Positions 26,685 to 34,905 of a stretch of DNA of 64,000 bases are shown here, piece after piece (within the stretch, counting starts at the first letter, position 1; every line of letters begins with the position of its first letter). The stretch is from Pseudomonadota bacterium. GTDB taxonomy: Bacteria; Pseudomonadota; Gammaproteobacteria; Ga0077536. Below the pieces are notes generated by a model. The model was not told the origin of the DNA. It made no database searches and worked only from the letters and a program-made list of their open reading frames with translations. A program made the position numbers and the translations under genes. The DNA lies in contig JADJYF010000004.1 in the NCBI GenBank assembly GCA_016719885.1, forward strand, positions 294,001 through 358,000. Reading direction: 5' to 3'.

Positions 26685-27077
26685 ATGCCGTTACGCAATC
26701 CGAACGATTATCGCGACAAGACCACCGACTGGCTGGCGCTGTTCGCTGCCAAACGTCGCGAAGCCCTCGCGCCGCTGGTGACGCCGGCGCTGCTGCGTGA
26801 GCACGAACAAGACCCGCGCGGTGGCGACACGCCCCACAGTTTCGCGCTGCAGGACGTACTGAACTACGTGCACAACATGCCGACCGACGGCAAATCCTTC
26901 GCCTATGCCGAAGTGCCCTACCAGCGCTACCGCGTCGGCATCATGCGCGCGCGTGGCAGCGCGCCGACGCTCAGCGATGCGCGCGCGTTCGCCAGCGAGC
27001 GCGAGGCGGTGCACGCGGTATTCCTCGAACGTCTCGAGGCCTTGGGCCTGGTCGGCAAGGGAGCATCGAAAGCATGA
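26685..27077 (+). CDS. N,N-dimethylformamidase alpha (small) subunit-like protein
   Basis: 130 aa from ATG 26685 (AAAGGA site upstream). Small, soluble and helical, with no signal peptide. Landmarks are NPNDYRDKTTDWLALFAAKR near the N terminus and DGKSFAYAEVPYQRYRVGIMR in the middle. The assignment rests on size (the Paracoccus small subunit is about 130 aa), on overlap of its stop with the start of the large-subunit-like gene (ATGA), and on general resemblance. Known DMFase is an alpha2beta2 enzyme in which the small subunit is required for activity. Confidence 0.7.
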   Translation: MPLRNPNDYRDKTTDWLALFAAKRREALAPLVTPALLREHEQDPRGGDTPHSFALQDVLNYVHNMPTDGKSFAYAEVPYQRYRVGIMRARGSAPTLSDARAFASEREAVHAVFLERLEALGLVGKGASKA

Positions 27078-29340
27078 AGACCCGACAGATCCGAGGCTAT
27101 TGCGATCGTCCCAACGTGCGGCCGGGTGAAGCCCTCGATTTCTTCGTCAGCAGTCCGACGCCCGGCGCCTATCGCACCGAGCTCGTGCGCCTCATTCATG
27201 GCGATCGCAATCCGCTGGGACCGGGCTACAAGGAACAGGCGGTGGCCGGCGCGCCGCACGGCGAACTGATGGCGACGACGCAGTTCACCCAGCTCGGCGG
27301 CCACGTGGTGGTGACGGATGCGCAAGGCGCGCTGGCCGCGCGCGAGGGGCTCACCTTGCACCTCCACCTGTGGTCGACCTTGCCGGCCAAACGCCAGGGC
27401 GTGGTGTCGCGCTGGTGCGAGGCCGAGGGCGCGGGCTGGGCGCTGATGATCGACAACGGTCACCTGGTGCTGGTGGCCGGCGATGGCAACGAGGTGTCGC
27501 GTGTCGCGTCACCGAAACCGCTGTTTCCCGAAGTCTGGTACTCGGTGGTGGCGCGCATCGATGTCGAGGCCGCCGAGCTCACGCTGTCGCAGGTGGTGAC
27601 CCTCAACAGCGTCAACAGTCGTTTCGGACGCATGGTCGATCTCGATTCCGACGCGACCGCCAGCGCGCCGCTCGCCGCCGCGCCGAGCGCGCCCGCCGTG
27701 CCGCTGGTGATGGCCGGCGTGGCGAGCGACGCGACCTCGAGCCGGGTCACGGCGCTCTACAACGGCAAGCTCGATGCGCCGCGCCTGTGGGGCACGGCCT
27801 TGAACGACGCCGACTGCGCGAGCCTGCATGGCGGTGGCGCGCTGCCCGGCGCGCTCGCCCACTGGGATTTCGCCGCCGGCATCACGCGCGACGGCATCGG
27901 CACCGACGCGATATGCGACGTGAGCGGTCTTGGTTACCACGGGCGCTGCATCAACCAGCCGGATCGCGGCATGACGGGCTGGAACTGGGACGGACGCGAA
28001 GAGCACTTCATCCATTGTCCCGCGCAATACGGCGCCATGTGGTTCCATGAAGACAGCCTCGACGACAGCCGCTGGCAAAAGTCCTTGACGCTCACCATCC
28101 CGGCCGATCTGCCGAGTGGCGCCTATGCCTTGAAGCTCGTGCAGGGCGAGGCCGTCGATCGCGTGCCGTTCTTCGTGGCGCCGCCGCCGGGCGAGGCCAC
28201 GGCCCGCATCGCGGTCGTGATCCCGACCTTCAGCTATCTCGCCTACGCCAATTCGCAGGTGCTGCAGAACGCCGCCACCGGCCAGAGCGTGATGGGGGTG
28301 ATCACCACGCTCGACGACCTGGATCTCGAACTCCACACCACGCCGCAGCACGGCCTGTCGACCTACGACTACCACGTCGACGGACGCGGCGTCGGCTACA
28401 GCACCTGGCGTCGGCCGATCCTCAACATGCGTCCCGACTATCGCCACGAGTTCGGTACGGTGTGGCAGTTCCCGGCGGACCTGCATCTCATCGACTGGCT
28501 GACCGTCAAAGGTTTCGCCTTCGATGTCATCACCGATCATGACCTGCACCAGGAAGGCGCGGCGCTGCTGCGTCGCTACGCGGTGGTGATTTCGCCATCC
28601 CATGCCGAATACACCTCGTCGCAAATGCTCGACGCCTACGAGCAGTATTTCGCCAGCGGCGGGCGCGGCATGTACCTCGGCGCCAATGGCTTCTACTGGA
28701 TCACGAGCCAGCACCCGGACAAACCGTGGCTCATCGAAGTGCGCAAGGGCGAGAGTGGCGACCAGGCGTGGCGCGCGCGGCCCGGCGAGCTCTACCACAG
28801 CACCACCGGCGAACGCGGCGGCCTGTGGCGGCATCGCGCCCGCGCGCCGCAGAAGATCTGGGGCACCGGTTACACCGCGCACGGCCTGGACGTCTCGGCC
28901 GGCTACTACCAGTTGCCCGATGCGCGTGACCCGCGCCTGGCGTGGATAGTCGCAGGCATAGGCGCGGACGAAGTCATCGGCGATTTCGGTCTCGTCAACG
29001 GCGGCGCCTCGGGCCTGGAAATGGACAGGTCGATTACAGCCTCGGTTCGCCGCCCAACACCATGCTGCTCGCCACTTCCCATGGCCACACCGCGAGCGCG
29101 ATGCTGGTGCCGGAAGACCAGTACTTCGCTTATCCCGGCATCACCGGCCGCGACAACCCGCTGGTGCGCGCCGACATCGCCTACGTCACCACGCGCAATG
29201 GCGGCGCGGTGTTCTCGGCCTCGTCGATGGCGTGGTGCGGCAGCCTGTCGTGGAACGTTTATGCCAACAACGTCTCGCGCATGACCGAGAACGTGCTGCG
29301 ACGTTTCGCCGAGGACGGGCCGCTCAGCGAGGTGGTGTGA
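27074..29340 (+). pseudogene. N,N-dimethylformamidase beta (large) subunit-like protein, one 3' frameshift
   Basis: About 755 aa when restored, matching the 762-aa family size. It begins IRGYCDRPNVRPGEALDFFV, contains a LamG-like jelly-roll insertion (about 95-290) and then the catalytic part with VIPTFSYLAYANSQVL and SPSHAEYTSSQM. The family uses a mononuclear iron held by two Tyr and one Glu. Candidates here are Y388 or Y391, Y431 and E512, close in spacing to the Paracoccus ligands as I recall them. At 29026 one C seems lost (GACAGG for GACCAGG); the frame then continues through VDYSLGSPPN to TGA 29338-29340. The substrate may be another N-alkyl amide. Confidence 0.75.
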
Positions 29341-29356
29341 GCGGCGCTGCTCGAAG

Positions 29357-31036
29357 TCACTCCACCGTGACTTCGATCTCCACCAGGTTGGGCCGGCACG
29401 ACACGATGCCCTGGTTGACCGCCTCGTGGATCTCGTCGGCGCGCGTCACGCGCCGGCTCGGCACACCCATGGATTGCGCGAGGGCCAGGAAGTCGACCGC
29501 CGGCGAGACCAGATCCATGCCGATGAATTCGCCGGTGCGCGCCGACAGGTAATGGGGCTGCGAGCGCATGAAGTTCTTGAGCACGTTGTATTCGCGGTTG
29601 TTGATGACGACGAAGGTCACCGGCAGGTCTTCGTGCGCGGCGGTCCACAGCGCCTGGGGTGAGTACATCGCCGCGCCGTCGCCGACCAAGGACACCACGG
29701 GCTGACGGCCGAGGCCCAGCGAAAAGCCCACCGCCGCTGGCATGCCCCAGCCCAAGGCGCCACCGCGCAGGAAGGAATACTGGCGCGTCGAGCCGTTGTG
29801 CAGGAAGGCGCGCAGATGCGCGGCGGTGGCGATGGCTTCGTCGACGATGGGCGTCGCGCCGATGGTTTCGGCCAGGATCTTGGCCGCCACCATGGGATGC
29901 AGTTCGGCATGCGTGGCGAGCTCGCCAGCGCGGCGTTCGAGCGCGGCCTTGCGCGACGCGAAGGCCTGGCGTGCTTCATCGCGCGCGGCGCGGTATTCAG
30001 CGTCACGCGGCGCGATGCGCTTGGCGATGATGCCGTTCAGTGATTTCAGCGACAGCTCGATATCGCCCACCACCGACAGCTTGGACGGAAACGTGCGGCC
30101 GAGATCGCGGCCGTCGACCGACAGTTGGAACAGCTCGCAACCGTCCGGCAGCGCCGAGGCCTCGGTGTAGAGGATGGTGATGAAGGACTTGCCGCCGAGC
30201 GCAAACACGCAATCGAAGCCGCTCATCGCCTGGGCAATTTCAACCGCGCGGGTCGAGAGGTTGCCGCGCCACAGGTAGTGGCTGGTCGGGTAGGGAATAT
30301 GCGCGGGCCACGACGAACCGAACACCGGCGCCGCCAGCAGTTCCGCCAACTGCACCACTTCCTTGTAGGCATCGTGATGGGAGATCTCGTCACCGGCGAT
30401 GATCGCGACCTTGCCCGGCGCCACCGCCGTCAATTCGATGGCGAGTTCATTGAGGGAGCCGGCGATCGGGCGGCGGTCGACATGCGAGGTGCGCGCCTCG
30501 GTGATGGTGCTGGTCGCTTCCATCACGTCCATCGGCAGCGACAGGAACACCGGTCCGCGCGGCGGCGCCATGCAATCCTGGAAAGCGCGATGGGTGAGGA
30601 TCGCGATCTGGTCCGGCGAGGTGATCTCCGCCGCCCACTTGCAGGCCGGGCGCGCGATCGAGACCAGGTCACCCTGCAGCAGGGGATCGGTGATGGCATG
30701 CCGTGAATCCTGCTGACCGGCGGTCACCACCAGCGGCGTGCCCGAGGTGTAGGCATTGAGCAGATTGCCCAAGCCATGGCCGAGGCCGCCGGCGGTGTGC
30801 AGGTTGATGAAGCCCGGCTTGCCCGAGGCCTGTGCATAGCCATCGGCCATCGCGACCACGGTCGCTTCCTGCAGCCCCAGCACGTAATGCAGGCGCGGCC
30901 GGTCGACCAATGCGTCGATGAGCGGCAATTCGGTGGTGCCCGGGTTGCCGAAAATGAATTCGCAGCCTTCGCTTTCGAGAACGTCGAGCAGGATGTTGGC
31001 GCCGGTACGCGCGGCGCTGTGGCGATGGTTTGGCAT
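29357..31036 (-). CDS. ThDP-dependent benzoylformate decarboxylase-like enzyme
   Basis: 559 aa with the three-domain layout of ThDP enzymes. The N-terminal Pyr domain has FIFGNPGTTELPL and the cofactor-activating Glu in GLQEAT (E57). The middle domain contains KVAIIAGDEIS. The C-terminal PP domain has the LVGDGAAMYS motif followed by NNREYNVLKNF. The NPGTTELP form is typical of benzoylformate decarboxylase (MdlC) rather than acetolactate synthase. It probably decarboxylates an aryl or branched 2-oxo acid to an aldehyde. It is convergent with the DMFase-like gene and has no clear operon partner. Confidence 0.85.
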   Translation of the reverse strand: MPNHRHSAARTGANILLDVLESEGCEFIFGNPGTTELPLIDALVDRPRLHYVLGLQEATVVAMADGYAQASGKPGFINLHTAGGLGHGLGNLLNAYTSGTPLVVTAGQQDSRHAITDPLLQGDLVSIARPACKWAAEITSPDQIAILTHRAFQDCMAPPRGPVFLSLPMDVMEATSTITEARTSHVDRRPIAGSLNELAIELTAVAPGKVAIIAGDEISHHDAYKEVVQLAELLAAPVFGSSWPAHIPYPTSHYLWRGNLSTRAVEIAQAMSGFDCVFALGGKSFITILYTEASALPDGCELFQLSVDGRDLGRTFPSKLSVVGDIELSLKSLNGIIAKRIAPRDAEYRAARDEARQAFASRKAALERRAGELATHAELHPMVAAKILAETIGATPIVDEAIATAAHLRAFLHNGSTRQYSFLRGGALGWGMPAAVGFSLGLGRQPVVSLVGDGAAMYSPQALWTAAHEDLPVTFVVINNREYNVLKNFMRSQPHYLSARTGEFIGMDLVSPAVDFLALAQSMGVPSRRVTRADEIHEAVNQGIVSCRPNLVEIEVTVE

Positions 31037-31185
31037 GGAGCCCTCTGGTCTTTTGAATCAGTGGTGTTGTCGGCATCGGCGCGCGCTTGTGACGCGATAC
31101 CGATGGCGGTCGGTGGTCGGCGCCGGGTAGGCGCCATGACAACGGGATTATAGAGGCGCGCGTGCCCGCGGTCGCCGCTACCCTC

Positions 31186-32104
31186 TCATTCGAGACGGCG
31201 CGTGCTTTCGAAATGACGCCACTCGCCGCTCAAGGGATCCTCGAATTCGAGCGAGCGCGCCAGCAGTTGCAGGGGCCGGGCGTAGTCGTCAGCCGGCGCG
31301 CGCCAGTCACCGGCATCACGCGCCCCCGGGCAGGGCGCTTGCATCGAGTTCGGGATACAGCGTGTCGCCTTCGATGGGCGCGCCGAGGGCGGCCATGTGC
31401 ACACGCAATTGATGTTTGCGGCCGGTCTCGAGCCTGAGCCGGTAGCGCGCCCGTGGCTGTCCGTCGTGCGGCGCCAGCAGATCCATCGCCTCGAGCACCG
31501 TCGTCGCATTGGCCGCCCCCGGTTCTTCGCGCATGCGAAAGAAGGGCTCACCGCGCTCGATGCGCGACTCGCGTCGATGCGGCAAGGCCAGTCGTGGCAG
31601 CGGCGCGGCGATGGCTTCGTAATTCTTCTGTACGCGGCCGGTGCGGAACAGCGCCTGGTAGAGGCCGCGCGTCGTGCGCTGCGCCGAGAACACCACCAGG
31701 CCCGCCGTGCCGCGGTCGATGCGATGCAGCGGCACGAGCTCGGGATTGGCGAGGGAATCAATCAAGCGCGCGAGCAGCGTTTCACGAACGAAGCGCCCGG
31801 CGGGTATCACCGGCAGGAAATGCGGCTTGTCGGCCACCACGAGGTGCGCGTCCTGGTACACCACGGACTCCGTGAAGGGAATGCGCGTTTCGTCTTCGAC
31901 CTCGCGGAAGTAATGCACGGTGAGGCCGAGGCGGTAAGGGTGGTCGACGTCGATGGCTTGATGCGCGGCATCGAGCACGCGGCCGCGCTCGAAGCGCGAG
32001 CGCCACTCGGCGGGCGTGATCGTGGAAAAATGCGCGCACAGACATTCATATACCGTGCGCCATGGGCCGGGTGGCAGGCGCAAGGTGCTGGGAGTAGTGG
32101 TCAT
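31186..32104 (-). CDS. RluA-family pseudouridine synthase, C terminus probably frameshifted
   Basis: ATG 32104 is chosen; longer starts run into the REP pair. The uninterrupted frame ends at 31316 (262 aa). Removing one C from the CCCCC run at 31323-31327 lets the protein continue to 31186 (about 305 aa), with a sensible tail ending ECWRHFE-like GEWRHFESTRRL. The RluA signature with catalytic Asp is in PLHRIDRGTAGLVVFS, and GRKHQLRVHMAALGAPIEGDTLYP is the conserved late motif. It modifies uridines in rRNA or tRNA; the target is not deducible. The N-terminal part resembles RluA/TruC rather than S4-domain members. Confidence 0.87.
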
Positions 32105-32147
32105 GACGAAACTGTCGCGCATCGCTGGTCGGGATGTCGAGCAAGGG

Positions 32148-32220
32148 TGTCCGAATAAATTCGGACCTACCACGCACATGGCCCGGCCTCTTCGTCGTAG
32201 GTCCGGTTTCAACCGGACAT
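32148..32220. repeat. REP-like inverted palindrome pair, variant family
   Basis: Two hairpins: 32149-32166 (GTCCGAAT-AA-ATTCGGAC) followed by CTACCA, and 32196-32220 (CGTAGGTCCGGTTTCAACCG then GACAT), stem 32201-32218. The second is the inverted version of the first. The design (GTC stem, two-base centre, GAC, then a conserved arm) is like the pairs near 10.7 and 11.8 kb, but the arm sequence differs. Confidence 0.7.
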
Positions 32221-32287
32221 TGGTAGGATCGCCTTGCATCGAGCGCAGGCGCAAACTCGGGCAGCGCAACCATCACGGAGAGACGCC

Positions 32288-32479
32288 ATGCCGAGCTTCG
32301 AAATTCGTCACGCCGAAGACAGCGTCTGGGCCAGCGTCGCGCCCGGCATTTGCGTGCGCGATCTGCGCCTGGCTGAGCTGACCGACGGCGCCTGGACCCT
32401 GCAGCTGGGCGGAGGCGGGGGCGCGTCACCCATGGCTGGCCGTGACGCGCGGCACGCGCGCCACGGGCTGCAATCATGA
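32288..32479 (+). CDS. Short cupin-like N-terminal fragment
   Basis: 63 aa. About the first 40 residues (FEIRHAEDSVWASVAPGIC, then GAWTLQL) resemble by eye the N terminus of small cupin dioxygenases of the dihydroxyacetophenone-dioxygenase type. The expected metal-binding His-rich strands are missing: after a Gly run the sequence turns into low-complexity Arg/His residues and stops. It is probably a truncated gene, or one shifted out of frame near 32408. Its TGA overlaps the ATG of the next gene. The assignment is tentative. Confidence 0.4.
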   Translation: MPSFEIRHAEDSVWASVAPGICVRDLRLAELTDGAWTLQLGGGGGASPMAGRDARHARHGLQS

Positions 32480-32976
32480 CGTTCGAATTCGCACCAGTGC
32501 TCAAGGCGGCGTGCATCGGCATCGGCGGTACGGTGGCGCTCGATCTATGGGCCGTGGTGCTGAAAAAAGTAAGCGGTACGCCGGGCACGAACTGGGCCAT
32601 GGTCGGGCGCTGGCTGGGTCACATGCCGCACGGGCGGTTCATGCACGATGCCATCGGCATGGCCGAACCCGTCACACATGAATTGCTGCTCGGTTGGGCG
32701 TTTCACTACGCCATCGGCGTGGCCTATGGCCTGCTGCTGATCGCCACCGCCGGCACCACGTGGCTGCAATCCCCGTCGCCGTTCGAGCCGGTGGCCCTGG
32801 CCCTCGCGCTGCTGGCCGCGCCCTATTTCGTGATGATGCCGGGCCTGGGCCTCGGCATCGCGGGTTCGCGAACGCCGAGGCCGCAGCTCACTCGCCTCCG
32901 ATCGGCGGCCGCGCACACGGTGTTCGGTCTCGGCATGTACGCCACCGCGCTCGCGCTGCGGAGCCTGGCGCACTGA
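32476..32976 (+). CDS. DUF2938 family membrane protein
   Basis: 166 aa with four predicted membrane segments (about 10-30, 70-92, 103-123, 142-162). Landmarks are GIGGTVALDLWA near the N terminus, GTNWAMVGRWLGHMPHGRF and GWAFHYAIGVAYGLLL, and a PGLGLGIAGSRTP loop. This pattern matches the DUF2938 family of inner-membrane proteins, whose function is unknown. Start ATG 32476 overlaps the previous stop (ATGA). It is convergent with the GlxA regulator. Confidence 0.82.
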   Translation: MTFEFAPVLKAACIGIGGTVALDLWAVVLKKVSGTPGTNWAMVGRWLGHMPHGRFMHDAIGMAEPVTHELLLGWAFHYAIGVAYGLLLIATAGTTWLQSPSPFEPVALALALLAAPYFVMMPGLGLGIAGSRTPRPQLTRLRSAAAHTVFGLGMYATALALRSLAH

Positions 32977-32994
32977 ATGGCGTATCTGCCCGCC

Positions 32995-34011
32995 TCACTT
33001 GCCGCTGACGGGCGCGGCATTGGCGGTCAAGGGGCGCGTACGAAAGCTCTCGCGGTAGCGCGATGGCGTCATGCCCATGTGGCGCTTGAACAAGCCGCGA
33101 AAGAACGCCGGGTCGCCATAGCCGACACGGGTTGCAACCTGGTCAATGGCCAGCGTATCGCTTTCGAGCAATCGCCGTGCGGCGTTCAGCCGCATTTTCT
33201 GCACGTAGGTCTTGGGCGGATCGCCAAACGCATCCTGGAAGTGGCGATAGAAAGTGCGCCAGCTCATGCCGAAATTGTGCGCCAGCGCTTCGAAGTTGAT
33301 CGGCTCATGGAAGTGCCCCATGAGCCAGTTCTCGACCGCCAGCATGGCGCCCGACGAGGCGCAGGTCCGCGGGATCAGCGGCGGTGGCACTTGTTGGCGC
33401 ACGCGCGGGAGATCGGCCAGGAACCATTGTGCGCAGGCCAGCATGGTGTCGCGGCCGCACAGCTGATTGACCAGGTAGAGCGTGAGATCGATCGTCGCGC
33501 TGGCGCCGCAACAGGAATAGATGCCCTGGTCTTCCACCACCATGCGTTCGGCCGTCCAGTGCACGGCCGGAAAGCGTCGACGCACTTCGTCGACCAGGCT
33601 CCAGTGCATGGCCACCGTGCGCCCGTCCAGCAGTCCACCGTAGGCGAGCAAGGCCTGGCTCGGGCACACCATCGCAATGTGCGCGCCACGCGCCACCTGT
33701 GCTTTCAGCCAGTCGAGCATGCCGGCATGGGCGCCGATCACTTCGTCGACGTTGCATGGCATGCCGGCCAGGAAAATCACGTCGGCCGGACGCACGTCTT
33801 CAATCGAACCGACCGGCGTGATGGTCACGCAGCCATCGCAGGTGACGGCGCCGCCATCGCGGGTGACCACCGAGATCTCGAACGGCGGGTTCGGGCCCGC
33901 GCGCCGCGCCGCGTAATCGAAAACTTCCAGCGGCGCGGTGGTGGTCGACGCGTTGCCGCCGGTGAAGGACACCAGGGCGAGGTGCTGGGGGCGGGGTGGT
34001 GGTGCGTTCAT
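32995..34011 (-). CDS. GlxA-type AraC family transcriptional regulator
   Basis: 338 aa from ATG 34011. The N-terminal DJ-1/PfpI (class I GATase-like) domain (about 8-200) includes ARGAHIAMVCPSQALLAYGGLLDG, with a Cys at the nucleophile position, and SCCGASATIDLTLYLV. The C-terminal AraC DNA-binding domain (about 230-325) has two helix-turn-helix units: NFEALAHNFGMSWRTFYRHF and IDQVATRVGYGDPAFFRGLF. Regulators of this kind often sense amides, amino acids or betaines and act on adjacent genes. It is divergent from the GST gene across about 170 bp, the likely control region. Confidence 0.9.
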   Translation of the reverse strand: MNAPPPRPQHLALVSFTGGNASTTTAPLEVFDYAARRAGPNPPFEISVVTRDGGAVTCDGCVTITPVGSIEDVRPADVIFLAGMPCNVDEVIGAHAGMLDWLKAQVARGAHIAMVCPSQALLAYGGLLDGRTVAMHWSLVDEVRRRFPAVHWTAERMVVEDQGIYSCCGASATIDLTLYLVNQLCGRDTMLACAQWFLADLPRVRQQVPPPLIPRTCASSGAMLAVENWLMGHFHEPINFEALAHNFGMSWRTFYRHFQDAFGDPPKTYVQKMRLNAARRLLESDTLAIDQVATRVGYGDPAFFRGLFKRHMGMTPSRYRESFRTRPLTANAAPVSGK

Positions 34012-34181
34012 GGGAATTTCCCGGTCGAGATGTGTATCGAGGCAGTGGCGAAACCACCTTGGGAATATGTCACTTTCGCCAGCTTGTGTCGACGCGGCGC
34101 GAAACGCGAGCATGGGCCAACGCCTGTGGCAGCGCACAGCTCTGCCAGGCGCACCGTGATGTTCGCAGGGAGAGACGGCGC

Positions 34182-34877
34182 GTGACCATCCAGTTGTATG
34201 ACCTTGCGGGCGCGGACCCGCGCTTCCTGTTCAGCCCGTTCGCCTGGCGCGTGCGCATGGCGCTCCTGCACAAGGGCCTGGCATTCGAAGTGTTGCCGTG
34301 GCGCTTTTCCGAGCGCGACGCGTTGGCGGCGTCCGGTCACGACTCGGTGCCGGTGATCCGCGACGGCGACACCTGGGTGGGCGACAGCTGGGAGATCGCA
34401 GCCTATCTCGACCGCCGTTATCCCGAGCGTCCGCTGCTCTTTCCGTCGCCTTGCGGCCAAGCCCATGCACGCCTGGTCGCCGCGCTGTGTGGCAGCCTGC
34501 TGTTCCCGGCCGCGGTGCCCATCGGTGTGCTGCAGGCTTTTCGCCTGCTGAGTCCGGCCTGCCAGCCGTATTTCCGCGCCAGCCGCGAAGCGATGTTCAA
34601 GGCACGCCTCGAAGACGTACATGCCGACGAGCACCCGGGGCGCGCGCGCCTGGCCGAGGCCTTGCGGATCTTCGACGAGGTGTTGGCCCACCACGACTTC
34701 ATCGGCGGTGCGGATCCTACCTATGCCGATTTCCTGGTGTTCGGGATCTTGAAATGGCTGGACATCGTCAGCGCCTACGCGCCGCTCGCCGCCACCACCC
34801 CGAGCGGCCAATGGTTCACCCGCCTCAACGAGGCTTACGACGGTTATGCGGGACGCGTGCCGCGCGTCCGCGATTGA
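34182..34877 (+). CDS. Glutathione S-transferase family protein, beta-etherase-like
   Basis: 231 aa from a GTG start (34182). The N-terminal thioredoxin-like domain has SPFAWRVRMALLHKG, with the likely catalytic Ser, then SVPVIRDGDTWVGDSWEIAAYLDRRYP, the glutathione-binding Pro and SW signature. The helical C-terminal domain ends in FVFGILKWLDIVSAYAPL-like helices. The DSW form and the overall pattern resemble LigE/LigF-type beta-etherases, but any GST reaction is possible. It ends 28 bp before the 593-aa gene of the Lar cluster, so it may be transcribed with it. Confidence 0.82.
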   Translation: MTIQLYDLAGADPRFLFSPFAWRVRMALLHKGLAFEVLPWRFSERDALAASGHDSVPVIRDGDTWVGDSWEIAAYLDRRYPERPLLFPSPCGQAHARLVAALCGSLLFPAAVPIGVLQAFRLLSPACQPYFRASREAMFKARLEDVHADEHPGRARLAEALRIFDEVLAHHDFIGGADPTYADFLVFGILKWLDIVSAYAPLAATTPSGQWFTRLNEAYDGYAGRVPRVRD

Positions 34878-34905
34878 ATACGCCCAGCGAATGACGGAGC
34901 AAGCC

